Positions 16,667 to 24,916 of a stretch of DNA of 64,000 nt are shown here, piece by piece (position 1 is the first letter of the stretch; the number at the start of each line of letters is the position of its first letter). A program made the translations under genes and the position numbers. The notes beneath the pieces are model-generated. The model saw only the letters and a program-made list of their open reading frames with translations, made no database searches and had not been told where the DNA came from. The stretch is from Bacillus sp. T33-2 (GTDB taxonomy: Bacteria > Bacillota > Bacilli > Bacillales > Cytobacillaceae), in the NCBI RefSeq assembly GCF_002860205.1, contig NZ_PGVB01000021.1:1-64000 (forward strand). The letters run 5' to 3'.

Positions 16667-17680
16667 ATGGAAAAACAAGCTGTATTGGAAGTAAAAGATT
16701 TGAAGAAGCATTTTTATCTCGACAAAGGGGAAACGCTGAAAGCGGTGGACGGAGTTTCTTTTAAAATATACAAAGGTGAAACATTCGGGCTTGTCGGGGA
16801 ATCTGGATGCGGAAAGTCGACCGCCGGCAGGACGATCATTGGCCTGTATGAAAGGACGGATGGCGAGGTTTTATACAACGGGCGAAATGTCCATACAATG
16901 AACGAAAAAGAAAAGTTTGCTTTTCACAGGCAGATGCAGATGATTTTCCAGGATCCGTATGCCTCGCTGAACCCGAGGTCAACTGTCCGGGAAATCATTT
17001 CTGAGCCAATGGAGGTGCACGGTTTATATGCCTCCAATAAGAAAGCACGGCTTCAGCGTGTTTATCAGCTGCTGGAGGATGTTGGGCTTAACCGGGACCA
17101 TGCCAACCGTTATCCCCATGAATTCAGCGGTGGGCAGCGGCAGCGAATAGGCATTGCCCGCTCGCTCGCACTTGATCCTGAATTCATTATTGCTGATGAA
17201 CCGATTTCAGCTCTTGATGTCTCTGTCCAGGCTCAGGTGGTAAATCTGCTGAAACGGCTGCAAAAGGAAAAAGGCCTGACATTTTTATTCATCGCCCATG
17301 ACCTGTCCATGGTGAAGCAAATCAGTGACCGGATCGGCGTCATGTATCTGGGGCATTTTGTTGAGCTGACAGACAGCGCCAAACTTTATAAAAATCCGCT
17401 GCATCCATATACACAGGCACTTTTATCTGCCATCCCGATTCCGGATCCGGACGTTGAGGACAGGCGGGAACGGATCATTTTAAAAGGAGACCTGCCAAGC
17501 CCGATGGATCCTCCAAGCGGCTGTGTTTTCAGGACACGATGCCAGTACGCGATGGATGTGTGTGCCGGGCAGAAGCCTGCCTGGCAGGAAATTGAATCGA
17601 ACCATTTTGTCGCCTGCCATCTCTATGATAAAAATAAACCCTCAGCAAAACAGACCCTGCCGTTAATTACAATCAGATGA
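16667..17680 (+). CDS. ykfD: Peptide ABC transporter ATPase YkfD
   Basis: A 337-residue ABC ATPase of the OppF/DppF type. Walker [10 protein letters not shown] (about 44-52), Q-loop [20 protein letters not shown], signature [17 protein letters not shown], Walker [15 protein letters not shown] and H-loop IAHDLSMV are complete, followed by the C-terminal [15 protein letters not shown] cysteine segment. Probable partner of DppD. AAGATGCGGAGGAGTAACGG precedes the ATG. It overlaps the next gene by four bases (ATGA), showing translational coupling with the serine hydrolase. Confidence 0.93.
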   Translation: MEKQAVLEVKDLKKHFYLDKGETLKAVDGVSFKIYKGETFGLVGESGCGKSTAGRTIIGLYERTDGEVLYNGRNVHTMNEKEKFAFHRQMQMIFQDPYASLNPRSTVREIISEPMEVHGLYASNKKARLQRVYQLLEDVGLNRDHANRYPHEFSGGQRQRIGIARSLALDPEFIIADEPISALDVSVQAQVVNLLKRLQKEKGLTFLFIAHDLSMVKQISDRIGVMYLGHFVELTDSAKLYKNPLHPYTQALLSAIPIPDPDVEDRRERIILKGDLPSPMDPPSGCVFRTRCQYAMDVCAGQKPAWQEIESNHFVACHLYDKNKPSAKQTLPLITIR

Positions 17681-18477
17681 TTAATAATAAAATGATAGAG
17701 TTTGAGGAATCAATCATCAATGAAATTAAAAAATGCAAAGGCAGGGCCAGTATTAAACTAGTTATTGATAATTACATTCTAAAAGTAGATAGCCAGGAGC
17801 CATTTCCGTCGGCCAGCCTCATTAAAATTCCTATACTAATAGCTGCCTACCGGCAAAAGGAGCTCGGACTGCTTGACCATCAAAGGAGGATAACAGTTGC
17901 CGCCGGAAAAACCGTGGGTGGCGCAGGGGTGTTGCAGGCATTGTCGGGAAACCTGTCTTACACCATTAAGGATTTGCTGACACTCATGATCATTGTTTCG
18001 GACAACTCCGCTACGAATCTATTAATCAATGAGATTGGAATGGAGTCCATCAACGATTGCCTTGTAAAGCTTGGCTTGGCAAAGACTTCACTGAACCGGC
18101 ACATGATGGCTTTTGCCGCACTCCAGCAGGGAAGGGACAATTACACATGTGCAGACGATGTTGTGGAATGCCTGATGACAATCAACAACGGCATGTTTCT
18201 ATCTAAGGATAGCAGAAGCGAGATGCTGAATATCCTGCAAATGCAGCAATTCAAGGATAAGCTGCCGGCCTTGATGGATCCCGGTGTAGTCACAACTGCG
18301 AATAAAACTGGCGAGCTTCCAGGCGTCCAACATGATTGCGCAATCATTCAATGTAATGATAAAACCGCCATTGTGGCAGTTTTAACTGACCAGCTGCGCA
18401 GCCACGAGGATGGCAGGCAGACAATCAGGAAAATAGGAAAACTTGTCTTCGATTTCATTTCCGAAAAACAATGCTGA
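17677..18477 (+). CDS. Cytoplasmic class-A beta-lactamase-fold serine hydrolase
   Basis: A 266-residue protein with the three marks of the penicillin-recognising fold: SLIK (S47-K50), SDN (108-110) and KTG (210-212). There is no signal peptide or lipobox, so unlike true beta-lactamases it should be cytoplasmic. The omega-loop stretch reads LNRHMMAFAALQQGRDNYT and has no Glu at the Glu166 position used for deacylation, so beta-lactam hydrolysis is unlikely. Its place as the last gene of the muropeptide operon, overlapping ykfD by four bases, suggests action on a D-Ala-containing or gamma-linked peptide product. The function is inferred from context only. The usual B. subtilis operon ends at ykfD, so this is an extension. 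Confidence 0.82.
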   Translation: MINNKMIEFEESIINEIKKCKGRASIKLVIDNYILKVDSQEPFPSASLIKIPILIAAYRQKELGLLDHQRRITVAAGKTVGGAGVLQALSGNLSYTIKDLLTLMIIVSDNSATNLLINEIGMESINDCLVKLGLAKTSLNRHMMAFAALQQGRDNYTCADDVVECLMTINNGMFLSKDSRSEMLNILQMQQFKDKLPALMDPGVVTTANKTGELPGVQHDCAIIQCNDKTAIVAVLTDQLRSHEDGRQTIRKIGKLVFDFISEKQC

Positions 18478-18572
18478 ATGTTGATTTCCTTGTATATGAA
18501 AAAACACATATGAAGGTCGATCAAAGACACAATTCCCTTGACATAGCAGGTAAATTTGAAAAACCACATAAC

Positions 18573-18657
18573 CCACCCTCGCGCATGCATCGAGGGGATA
18601 AAAACGATATTGTCATATCGGCCAGGAAACCGCCACAGGTTTCCTGGCCGTTTCTGT
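18573..18657 (+). terminator. Hairpin pair and operon terminator
   Basis: A small hairpin CCCTCG / CGAGGG near 18576-18596 precedes a strong terminator with arms CGGCCAGGAAACC (18619-18631) and GGTTTCCTGGCCG (18638-18650), then a TTTCTGTTT tract. It closes the dpp-ykf region. Confidence 0.88.
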
Positions 18658-18681
18658 TTGCCAGCCAATTCTATAGGGAAT

Positions 18682-18900
18682 TTAAGGCAATAAATAAATT
18701 TCATGATAAGGGGGGTCGGTCAGCTTAGATTTTACGAGGCTGCCTTCAGTAACAAGTTCCTGCAGACGCTCTTCAATTACTGATGGCTTTTCACCAAGCA
18801 GATCAGCAACTTTTACGATTGATATCGACATGTATTTTGGTTTTTTTGATGAGGCAGCGATCATCGTATGCACATAGTCGCGGAAGCTCTCTTTATCCAA
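18682..18900 (-). CDS. Small winged-helix-like protein of unknown function
   Basis: About 72 residues, not recognised as a named family. The middle, SISIVKVADLLGEKPSVIEERLQELVTEGSLVKS, has the helix-turn-helix-plus-wing pattern of small DNA-binding proteins, ending in a predicted beta hairpin (YHEIYLLP). It is divergent from the formate operon across about 100 bp, which would suit a local regulator; this is inference. The start is uncertain: TTG at 18900 has AGAAGGTG six bases upstream, while GTG at 18909 would add three residues. Its 3' end is 25 bp from the dpp-ykf terminator. Confidence 0.6.
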   Translation of the reverse strand: MDKESFRDYVHTMIAASSKKPKYMSISIVKVADLLGEKPSVIEERLQELVTEGSLVKSKLTDPPYHEIYLLP

Positions 18901-19002
18901 AACAGACACCTTCTTTCTAAGGATTATTTAACAAATGTTGATTTTCTTTAATAAAATTCCAAGAAAAGTGGATATTATTCTTAACGACTAGGAGGGACAG
19001 CC

Positions 19003-19785
19003 ATGGGTTATCATCCCCCGAAAGATATAGCGAAATTGGCGGTCGAAGCTGGTGCAAAAAAGGCCGGGCTTCCAATGAGGAGCATGTTGATTTTAGGATT
19101 TCTCGCGGGCGCTTTCATCTCAATCGGGTATTTGCTTGATATCAGGGTCATTGCCAATTTGCCGGAAGAATGGGGGACGTTTGGCTCCTTTTTGGGTGCC
19201 GCAGTTTTCCCGTTGGGATTGGTGCTGATCATTCTTGCAGGAGGAGAGCTTTTAACCGGCAATATGATGGCGGTGTCAATGGCTTTTTTCGCCAAAAAGG
19301 TCAGTCCCGGCAGGCTTCTTCATAATTGGTTTTGGATCACGTTAAGCAATTTGATTGGCGCGCTGTTCGTTGCATATTTTTTTGGGCATGTAGCAGGCCT
19401 GACAGACCACGGCCCATATTTGGAAAAGACCGTGGCAATCGCCCACGCGAAGCTGGAAGAGGGGTTTATTGAGAGCCTTGCTTCTGCAGTGGGATGCAAT
19501 TGGCTGGTCGGGCTTGCGGTATGGCTTTCCTACGGGTCAGATGAATTCAGCGGCAAAATTCTTGCCATTTGGTTCCCGATCATGGGATTCGTCGCGATTG
19601 GCTTCCAGCACGTGGTGGCGAACATGTTTGTCATTCCTGCGGCCATTTTTGCAGGCCATTTCAGCTGGCTTGATTTCCTGAACAACTTCATACCTGTATT
19701 TATCGGAAATGCTATAGGCGGGAGCATCTTTGTTGCACTGGCTTATTATCTGGCCTATCCCGGCATCGACTCATCCAAAGCGTAG
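19003..19785 (+). CDS. Formate/nitrite transporter family channel (YrhG-like)
   Basis: A 260-residue FNT-family pentameric channel protein with six membrane helices. Family signatures include LGAAVFPLGLVLIILAGGELLTGNMM (second helix pair), NWFWITLSNLIGALFVAYFF and GFQHVVANMFVIPAAIF (about 202-218), the last containing the conserved His of the selectivity region. It is 40 bp upstream of the formate dehydrogenase, so formate uptake or efflux is the likely role. The ATG follows CTAGGAGGGACAGCC. The order FNT-FDH-DUF1641 parallels yrhG, yrhE and yrhD of B. subtilis, rearranged. Confidence 0.92.
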   Translation: MGYHPPKDIAKLAVEAGAKKAGLPMRSMLILGFLAGAFISIGYLLDIRVIANLPEEWGTFGSFLGAAVFPLGLVLIILAGGELLTGNMMAVSMAFFAKKVSPGRLLHNWFWITLSNLIGALFVAYFFGHVAGLTDHGPYLEKTVAIAHAKLEEGFIESLASAVGCNWLVGLAVWLSYGSDEFSGKILAIWFPIMGFVAIGFQHVVANMFVIPAAIFAGHFSWLDFLNNFIPVFIGNAIGGSIFVALAYYLAYPGIDSSKA

Positions 19786-19825
19786 AAGGACGACCTAGAA
19801 CTGACATATTAAGGAGGAACGCAAC

Positions 19826-22807
19826 ATGAAGGACAATGCTTTTTCGTTTAGGATCAACGGAAAAGAATATAAAGCAAACCCTGGCCAGACAATTGTGGAG
19901 GCGGCGCGGGACCAGGACTTTTTTATTCCGGCTATCTGTTTTCACCCGAACCTGGGAAGCATCCAAACATGTGATACATGCTTTGTGAATGTAGGAGGGG
20001 AACTCGTCCGCTCCTGCACGACCAAGGTTGTACCAGGCATGAATGTGGACACTTTGTCCGAACCTGTAAAAGATGCCCAGTATGAAGGCATTTCCAGAAT
20101 CTTAAAAAATCACGAGCTTTACTGCACCGTATGTGACAACAATAACGGGAACTGTACTGTCCATAATACAGTGGAACACATGGGACTTGCCCATCAGAAA
20201 TATCCATTTGAAGCCAAGCCTTATCCGCCAGATAACTCACATCCATTTTACCGGTATGAACCGGACCAGTGCATCCTGTGCGGGCGCTGTGTGGAGGCCT
20301 GCCAGGATGTTCAGGTGAACGAGACACTGACAATTGATTGGAGCCGTGAAGTGCCGCGCGTCATATGGGACAACGATGTGCCTATTGACGAATCATCATG
20401 CGTGTCATGCGGTCATTGTGTCAATGTTTGTCCGTGCAACGCTTTGATGGAAAAATCGATGCTTGGTGAAGCCGGATATTTGACGGGCATCCCACCAAAA
20501 ATATTAGGACCGATGATTGATTTAACGAAGGAAGTGGAGCCTGGTTACAGAGAGATTTTTGCCATATCTGAAATGGAAGCGGCAATGCGAAAAGCTCGTA
20601 TCAACATCACTAAAACGGTTTGTACATATTGCGGTGTCGGCTGCAGCTTTGAGGTATGGACGAAGGACCGCGACATTTTAAGGATCCAGCCAACTGAAGA
20701 GGCGCCTGTTAACGGGATTTCCACATGTGTGAAAGGAAAATGGGGCTGGGAATTCATCAACAGCCCTGAACGTCTGACAAAACCACTGATCCGCAAAGGA
20801 GAAGAGTTTATCGAAGCAACCTGGGATGAGGCTTTATCGCTTGTTGCTGAAAAGCTCGGCGGGATGAAAGAAGAGCTGGGGCCCCATTCAATTGGGTATA
20901 TCGCTTCTTCAAAATGTTCGAATGAGGAAAATTATCTGTTCCAAAAATTTGTCCGGGCTGTCATGGGAACCAACAATGTCGACAACTGTTCAAGGTATTG
21001 CCAGTCGCCTGCAACAGCAGCATTGTTGAGAACGGTCGGCCTCGGCGGCGATGCAGGCACGATGCAGGATATCATGGCCGCCGACCTCGTTTTCGTTATC
21101 GGCGCAAACCCGGCTGAGTCCCATCCTGTTCTTGCGACACGGGTAAAACGGGCACATAAGCTGCACGGCCAGAAATTAATCGTAGCTGATCTTCGGGAGC
21201 ATGAGCTTGCACAGCGTGCCGACATGCTGGTCCATCCAATACCAAGCACTGATTTAATTTGGCTTAATGCGGTATCGAAATATATTCTTGACCAGGGCTG
21301 GGAAGACCGGGAATTCCTTGACAAACGCGTCAACGGGTTTGAAGAATATGCCAAATCACTCGAAAAATTTACGCTTGAATATGCTGAAGAGAAAACCGGC
21401 TTAAGCAAAGAAGAGCTGATCAAAATGGCCACAATGATCCATGAGGCCAAGTCTGTGAGCATTTTATGGGCTATGGGCATCACACAGCACAGCGGCGCTA
21501 CCGATGCAAGCACGGCGATATCCAATTTGTTGTTGCTTACTGGGAATTACGGACGCCCCGGGACAGGTGGGTATCCGCTCCGGGGTCATAATAATGTGCA
21601 GGGAGCCTGCGATTTTGGCACGATGCCTGCGTGGTTCCCAGGCTATCAGCCGGTACAGGATCCAAGTGTCCGCGAAAAATTCGAGAAAGCGTGGGGCGTA
21701 TCACTGCCGGCCGAACCAGGACATGACAACCATCACATGGTTGAAGCAATCCATAAAGGTGAAATCAAGGCTATGTATCTGTTCGGTGAGGAAATGGCCC
21801 TTGTCGATGCAAATGCCAATCACGTACAGGAAGCATTGCAAAAGCTGGACTTCTTCGTGGTGCAGGATATCTTCTTCAGTAAAACGGCACAATTTGCCGA
21901 TGTCGTGCTTCCCGCTGCACCGAGCCTTGAAAAAGACGGTACCTTCGTCAACACAGAGCGCCGGATTCAGCGTTTCTATAAGGTATTTGAGCCGCTGGGC
22001 GACGCAAAGCCCGACTGGATGATTTTCCAGGAGCTCGCCAACCGCCTTGGCGCCGAATGGAACTACCAGCATCCCGGGGAAATCATGGATGAAGCCGCAA
22101 GACTTGCACCGTTGTTTGCCGGGGTTAGCTACGACCGGCTCGAGGGCTGGAATTCCCAAGTATGGCCAGTCATGCCGGACGGGCAGGATACGCCACTGCT
22201 TTATACTGAGAGGTTCGCATTCCCGGATGGAAAAGCAAGGCTTTTTCCAGTCGACTGGACACCGCCGTTTGAAGCAGGCGCTGATTATGATCTGCACTTG
22301 AATAACGGGCGTATCCTCGAACATTTCCATGAGGGCAATCTGACTTACCGGAATGAAGGTCTGCGGCATAAAGTGCCAGACACATGGCTGGAAGTTTCAT
22401 TGGAACTCGCCAAGGAACGCGGCCTTGAGGACGGCTCGCTCGTCCGCCTGACATCTCCATATGGACAAGTCGAGGTCCGGGTAATCGTTACCGACCGGGT
22501 AAAAGGCAATGAGCTGTGGCTCCCGATGAATACATTTGATGACCAAAAAGCTGTCAACTACTTGACAAGCAGTGAACATGATTATCTCACCCATACGCCT
22601 GCATACAAAGAAATGGGTGTCAAAATGGAAATTCTGGAAGTGGAAGGCGCTCCACCGCTGCCAGACCACAACCACCGATATGGCAACAGGGTTCCTCAGA
22701 TCAGTGTTAAAGTCGAAGAAAAATGGAAACGTTCTGATTTCACCGCAATACCGGAGCTGTTCCAACTAGAGGGGGATGAATATGGCGAAAGCAATCAGGC
22801 AAATTAG
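19826..22807 (+). CDS. Formate dehydrogenase alpha subunit, Cys-type molybdopterin enzyme (YrhE-like)
   Basis: A 993-residue oxidoreductase that oxidises formate to CO2. In order: a plant-type 2Fe-2S domain (C38, C49, C52, C64), a His/Cys-rich segment (C100-C110), two 4Fe-4S motifs (CILCGRCVEAC about 149-159; CVSCGHCVNVCPC about 192-204), then the molybdopterin-bis-MGD domain with its own 4Fe-4S cluster (CTYCGVGCSF, C301). The Mo ligand position, Sec in E. coli FdhF, is C392 within NCSRYCQSP (codon TGC 20999-21001). The C-terminal molydopterin-binding beta-barrel starts about residue 870. No Tat signal, so cytoplasmic. AAGGAGGAACGCAAC precedes the ATG. It overlaps DUF1641 by 26 bp. Confidence 0.93.
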   Translation: MKDNAFSFRINGKEYKANPGQTIVEAARDQDFFIPAICFHPNLGSIQTCDTCFVNVGGELVRSCTTKVVPGMNVDTLSEPVKDAQYEGISRILKNHELYCTVCDNNNGNCTVHNTVEHMGLAHQKYPFEAKPYPPDNSHPFYRYEPDQCILCGRCVEACQDVQVNETLTIDWSREVPRVIWDNDVPIDESSCVSCGHCVNVCPCNALMEKSMLGEAGYLTGIPPKILGPMIDLTKEVEPGYREIFAISEMEAAMRKARINITKTVCTYCGVGCSFEVWTKDRDILRIQPTEEAPVNGISTCVKGKWGWEFINSPERLTKPLIRKGEEFIEATWDEALSLVAEKLGGMKEELGPHSIGYIASSKCSNEENYLFQKFVRAVMGTNNVDNCSRYCQSPATAALLRTVGLGGDAGTMQDIMAADLVFVIGANPAESHPVLATRVKRAHKLHGQKLIVADLREHELAQRADMLVHPIPSTDLIWLNAVSKYILDQGWEDREFLDKRVNGFEEYAKSLEKFTLEYAEEKTGLSKEELIKMATMIHEAKSVSILWAMGITQHSGATDASTAISNLLLLTGNYGRPGTGGYPLRGHNNVQGACDFGTMPAWFPGYQPVQDPSVREKFEKAWGVSLPAEPGHDNHHMVEAIHKGEIKAMYLFGEEMALVDANANHVQEALQKLDFFVVQDIFFSKTAQFADVVLPAAPSLEKDGTFVNTERRIQRFYKVFEPLGDAKPDWMIFQELANRLGAEWNYQHPGEIMDEAARLAPLFAGVSYDRLEGWNSQVWPVMPDGQDTPLLYTERFAFPDGKARLFPVDWTPPFEAGADYDLHLNNGRILEHFHEGNLTYRNEGLRHKVPDTWLEVSLELAKERGLEDGSLVRLTSPYGQVEVRVIVTDRVKGNELWLPMNTFDDQKAVNYLTSSEHDYLTHTPAYKEMGVKMEILEVEGAPPLPDHNHRYGNRVPQISVKVEEKWKRSDFTAIPELFQLEGDEYGESNQAN

Positions 22808-23279
22808 AAAAGAAACACCGAATCCCGCTGAAGAACAGGCTAAAGCAATGGCCGACATCGTACAAGAGCTTACCGAAAACCGTGAAGCAGTCATGCAGGT
22901 CATTGGAATTTTGAGGGGGTTGCATGACGCGAGGGTTCTAGAGACAGTGCATGGCCTTTTAGACCAGCGCGACGAGGTTGGGGCAATCGCCATTCAGCAG
23001 ATCAACCAGCCTGCTGTCCACAATATGATCAAGTCAGGCATGAATATGCTGAAATTTTTAGGTTCGATGCAGCCAGGGCAGCTTGACACCATATTCCAGG
23101 GTGTGGGCCTGGGGTTGGAGCGTCTGTCCAAAACCGGGGAGAAGGGTAAAAAGCAAAGCATATGGAAAATGAGAAGACGGCTCAGGAGTCCTGAAATCCG
23201 GGCTGCCATGACCACCATGGTAGATTTTCTTGAGGGAATGGGTGAAGCTTTCTTAGGCAACAGAAAAGAAAGTCATTAA
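22782..23279 (+). CDS. DUF1641 protein (YrhD-like), formate dehydrogenase partner
   Basis: A 165-residue, mostly helical soluble protein with the DUF1641 core around residues 80-130 (NMLKFLGSMQPGQLDTIFQGVGLGLERL). DUF1641 genes commonly adjoin cytoplasmic formate dehydrogenases in Bacillales and are thought to be small subunits or assembly partners; the biochemical role is not established. The ATG at 22782 is preferred over one at 22776, which touches the GAGGGGG sequence and leaves no spacer. The 26-bp overlap with fdh favours stoichiometric expression. Confidence 0.88.
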   Translation: MAKAIRQIRKETPNPAEEQAKAMADIVQELTENREAVMQVIGILRGLHDARVLETVHGLLDQRDEVGAIAIQQINQPAVHNMIKSGMNMLKFLGSMQPGQLDTIFQGVGLGLERLSKTGEKGKKQSIWKMRRRLRSPEIRAAMTTMVDFLEGMGEAFLGNRKESH

Positions 23280-23295
23280 AAGGAGGCTTGAAGCT

Positions 23296-23535
23296 GTGGA
23301 AAACGGTGTTGTAAACGTGAAGGATATGGCCAATCAGCATGATGCCGACAAGGTGCTCCATGCCCTCCTTGATGTGTGGGGTGTCCTCAGGGCCGAAATC
23401 AATTTATCCAAAGGCGAGGCGCTGTTCACCTATGACAAACGGATGGCGTCCATTGTTGACATTGAACAGGCCATCATTGATACAGGCTATGACATTTACC
23501 ATGAGCCAGATTCAAATGTAAAGCATTTAACATAA
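23296..23535 (+). CDS. Heavy-metal-associated-fold protein lacking the CxxC site
   Basis: A 79-residue protein with the beta-alpha-beta-beta-alpha-beta pattern of an HMA domain: VNVKDM, KVLHALLDVWGVLRAEINLSKGEALFTYD, then IEQAIIDTGYDIY. The usual MxCxxC metal loop is replaced by DMANQHDAD, with no Cys in the protein. It therefore probably does not carry copper or similar metals and may be a ferredoxin-like adaptor. It has a GTG start after AAAAGGAGGCTTGAAGCT, 16 bp after DUF1641, inside the formate operon. Function unknown. Confidence 0.75.
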   Translation: MENGVVNVKDMANQHDADKVLHALLDVWGVLRAEINLSKGEALFTYDKRMASIVDIEQAIIDTGYDIYHEPDSNVKHLT

Positions 23536-23555
23536 GTACAGGGAGTGAGAACATA

Positions 23556-23696
23556 ATGAGATTATGTGAAGTTTGCGGCACCAAAGAAGAGATGGATGGA
23601 CGTGAAACAGAGGTCATGGAACATGTGATCCTGCATGTGTGTGAAAGCTGCCGGGAAGACCGTAAAATGAACCCGATCGAAAATTGGGTTTTCTAG
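23556..23696 (+). CDS. 46-residue protein with two CxxC knuckles
   Basis: A short frame with GGGAGTGAGA upstream encodes 46 residues starting MRLCEVCGTKE and ending NPIENWVF. CEVC (4-7) and CESC (about 29-32) are spaced like a zinc ribbon or treble-clef knuckle. It lies between the HMA-like gene and fdhD on the same strand with normal operon spacing, so it may be a metallochaperone-like accessory of formate dehydrogenase; that role is inferred only from location. Confidence 0.72.
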   Translation: MRLCEVCGTKEEMDGRETEVMEHVILHVCESCREDRKMNPIENWVF

Positions 23697-23802
23697 TATC
23701 TCCTGCAGAAGTCAAATCATAACACGTTTGAATAGTCAGCTTATGCGAGCAGTTGCGTGCCGGCCGGGCGCTGGCAGGGATGAAACACAAGGGGGTGCAG
23801 TG

Positions 23803-24603
23803 GTGAAGCCTATCGAAGTAAAAAGGGAAATTCTCCGGTTCGGAAACGGTGAAGCGCAAAGAATCGAAGATGCAATCGTTACGGAATACCCAGTTACCAT
23901 TAAATTGAACGGGAAAGAAGTGGCCACGCTCGTCTGCACCCCTGATTATATCGAAGATTTAGCGGCAGGATTCCTGGCGTCCGAAGGAATTATAAGGACC
24001 TATCAGGAAATTGACGACCTGTGGGTGGATGAAAAAAACGGAATCGTTAACATAACAGCTATCAGAGTCAATCCCTATTATGAGTCCTTTGTGAACAAGC
24101 GGTACATTACTTCATGCTGCGGACTGGGGCGGCAGGCATTTGTCTTTGTTAATGATGCCATGATTACGAAAAAAATTGACAGCTATCGTGTAAAGGTCTC
24201 ACTCGATGACTGCTTTGAGTTAATGAAAAAATTACAGCAATCCTCAAAAACGTTTCAAAACACCGGCGGTGTACATAATGCTGCATTATGTAAAGACGGG
24301 AAGGTCGTGCTGAGCAGAATGGATATTGGCAGGCATAATGCTCTCGATAAAATTTATGGACATTGTTTGAAAAATGAAATTGCATTATCTGACAAGCTTC
24401 TCGTCTTCAGCGGCCGTATCTCATCTGAAATTTTGGTGAAGGCAGCGAAAATAGGCTGTGAAATTGTGCTGTCCAAGTCAGCACCGACAGAACTTGCCCT
24501 GCAATTAGCCGAAGAGCTGGGAATTACTACAATTGGATTCATCCGGGAGGGATCGCTGAATGTCTACACCTGTCCTGAACGATTGATCATGGCATCTGGC
24601 TAG
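23803..24603 (+). CDS. fdhD: FdhD sulfurtransferase for formate dehydrogenase
   Basis: A 266-residue accessory protein that transfers sulfur from a cysteine desulfurase to the Mo cofactor of formate dehydrogenase. Family marks include VTEYPVTIKLNGKEVATLVCTP, the FLASEGII region, the persulfide-carrying Cys segment YITSCCGLG (about 105-113), TGGVHNAALC and DIGRHNALDKIYG, and the C-terminal SKSAPTELALQLAEELGIT. The start is taken at GTG 23803 with GGGGGTGCAGTG upstream; an in-frame ATG at 23728 would add 25 atypical residues. Last gene of the formate operon; a terminator lies about 95 bp downstream. Confidence 0.93.
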   Translation: MKPIEVKREILRFGNGEAQRIEDAIVTEYPVTIKLNGKEVATLVCTPDYIEDLAAGFLASEGIIRTYQEIDDLWVDEKNGIVNITAIRVNPYYESFVNKRYITSCCGLGRQAFVFVNDAMITKKIDSYRVKVSLDDCFELMKKLQQSSKTFQNTGGVHNAALCKDGKVVLSRMDIGRHNALDKIYGHCLKNEIALSDKLLVFSGRISSEILVKAAKIGCEIVLSKSAPTELALQLAEELGITTIGFIREGSLNVYTCPERLIMASG

Positions 24604-24916
24604 GGTACAGTTCATCCACAGTAGTAAACTCAGTAATGTTACCGCTGGCTGATTGCTGCGAATGTTATTCTCTGTATAACACGTTGTAACCTGAAAGGCA
24701 AAAGGATATCCTTTTGTCTGTTTTTTTGTGCATTTTGGCAAAATACAGAAAGGAAGTGTCCGCTAAATAAAAGAAAGTGAACAGCTATTTATTTGCTAGC
24801 AAGTGATACCAGACTGATACCCAGAAAAATAATGTTCGACCATCCCGGATTCAGGTTATTTTTGTAAGCACCAATCAAATTATTAGAACTCACTGGTAAA
24901 TTCAATAATAATAGTA
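24604..24916. other. Gene-free gap after fdhD
   Basis: 313 bp without a supportable gene. It contains the terminator at 24697-24727 and AT-rich sequence leading into the MATE gene. No clear riboswitch or operator was found. Confidence 0.6.
24697..24727 (+). terminator. Terminator of the formate operon
   Basis: Perfect palindrome CAAAAGGATATCCTTTTG within GGCAAAAGG...CCTTTTGTC, followed by TGTTTTTTT. Confidence 0.85.
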
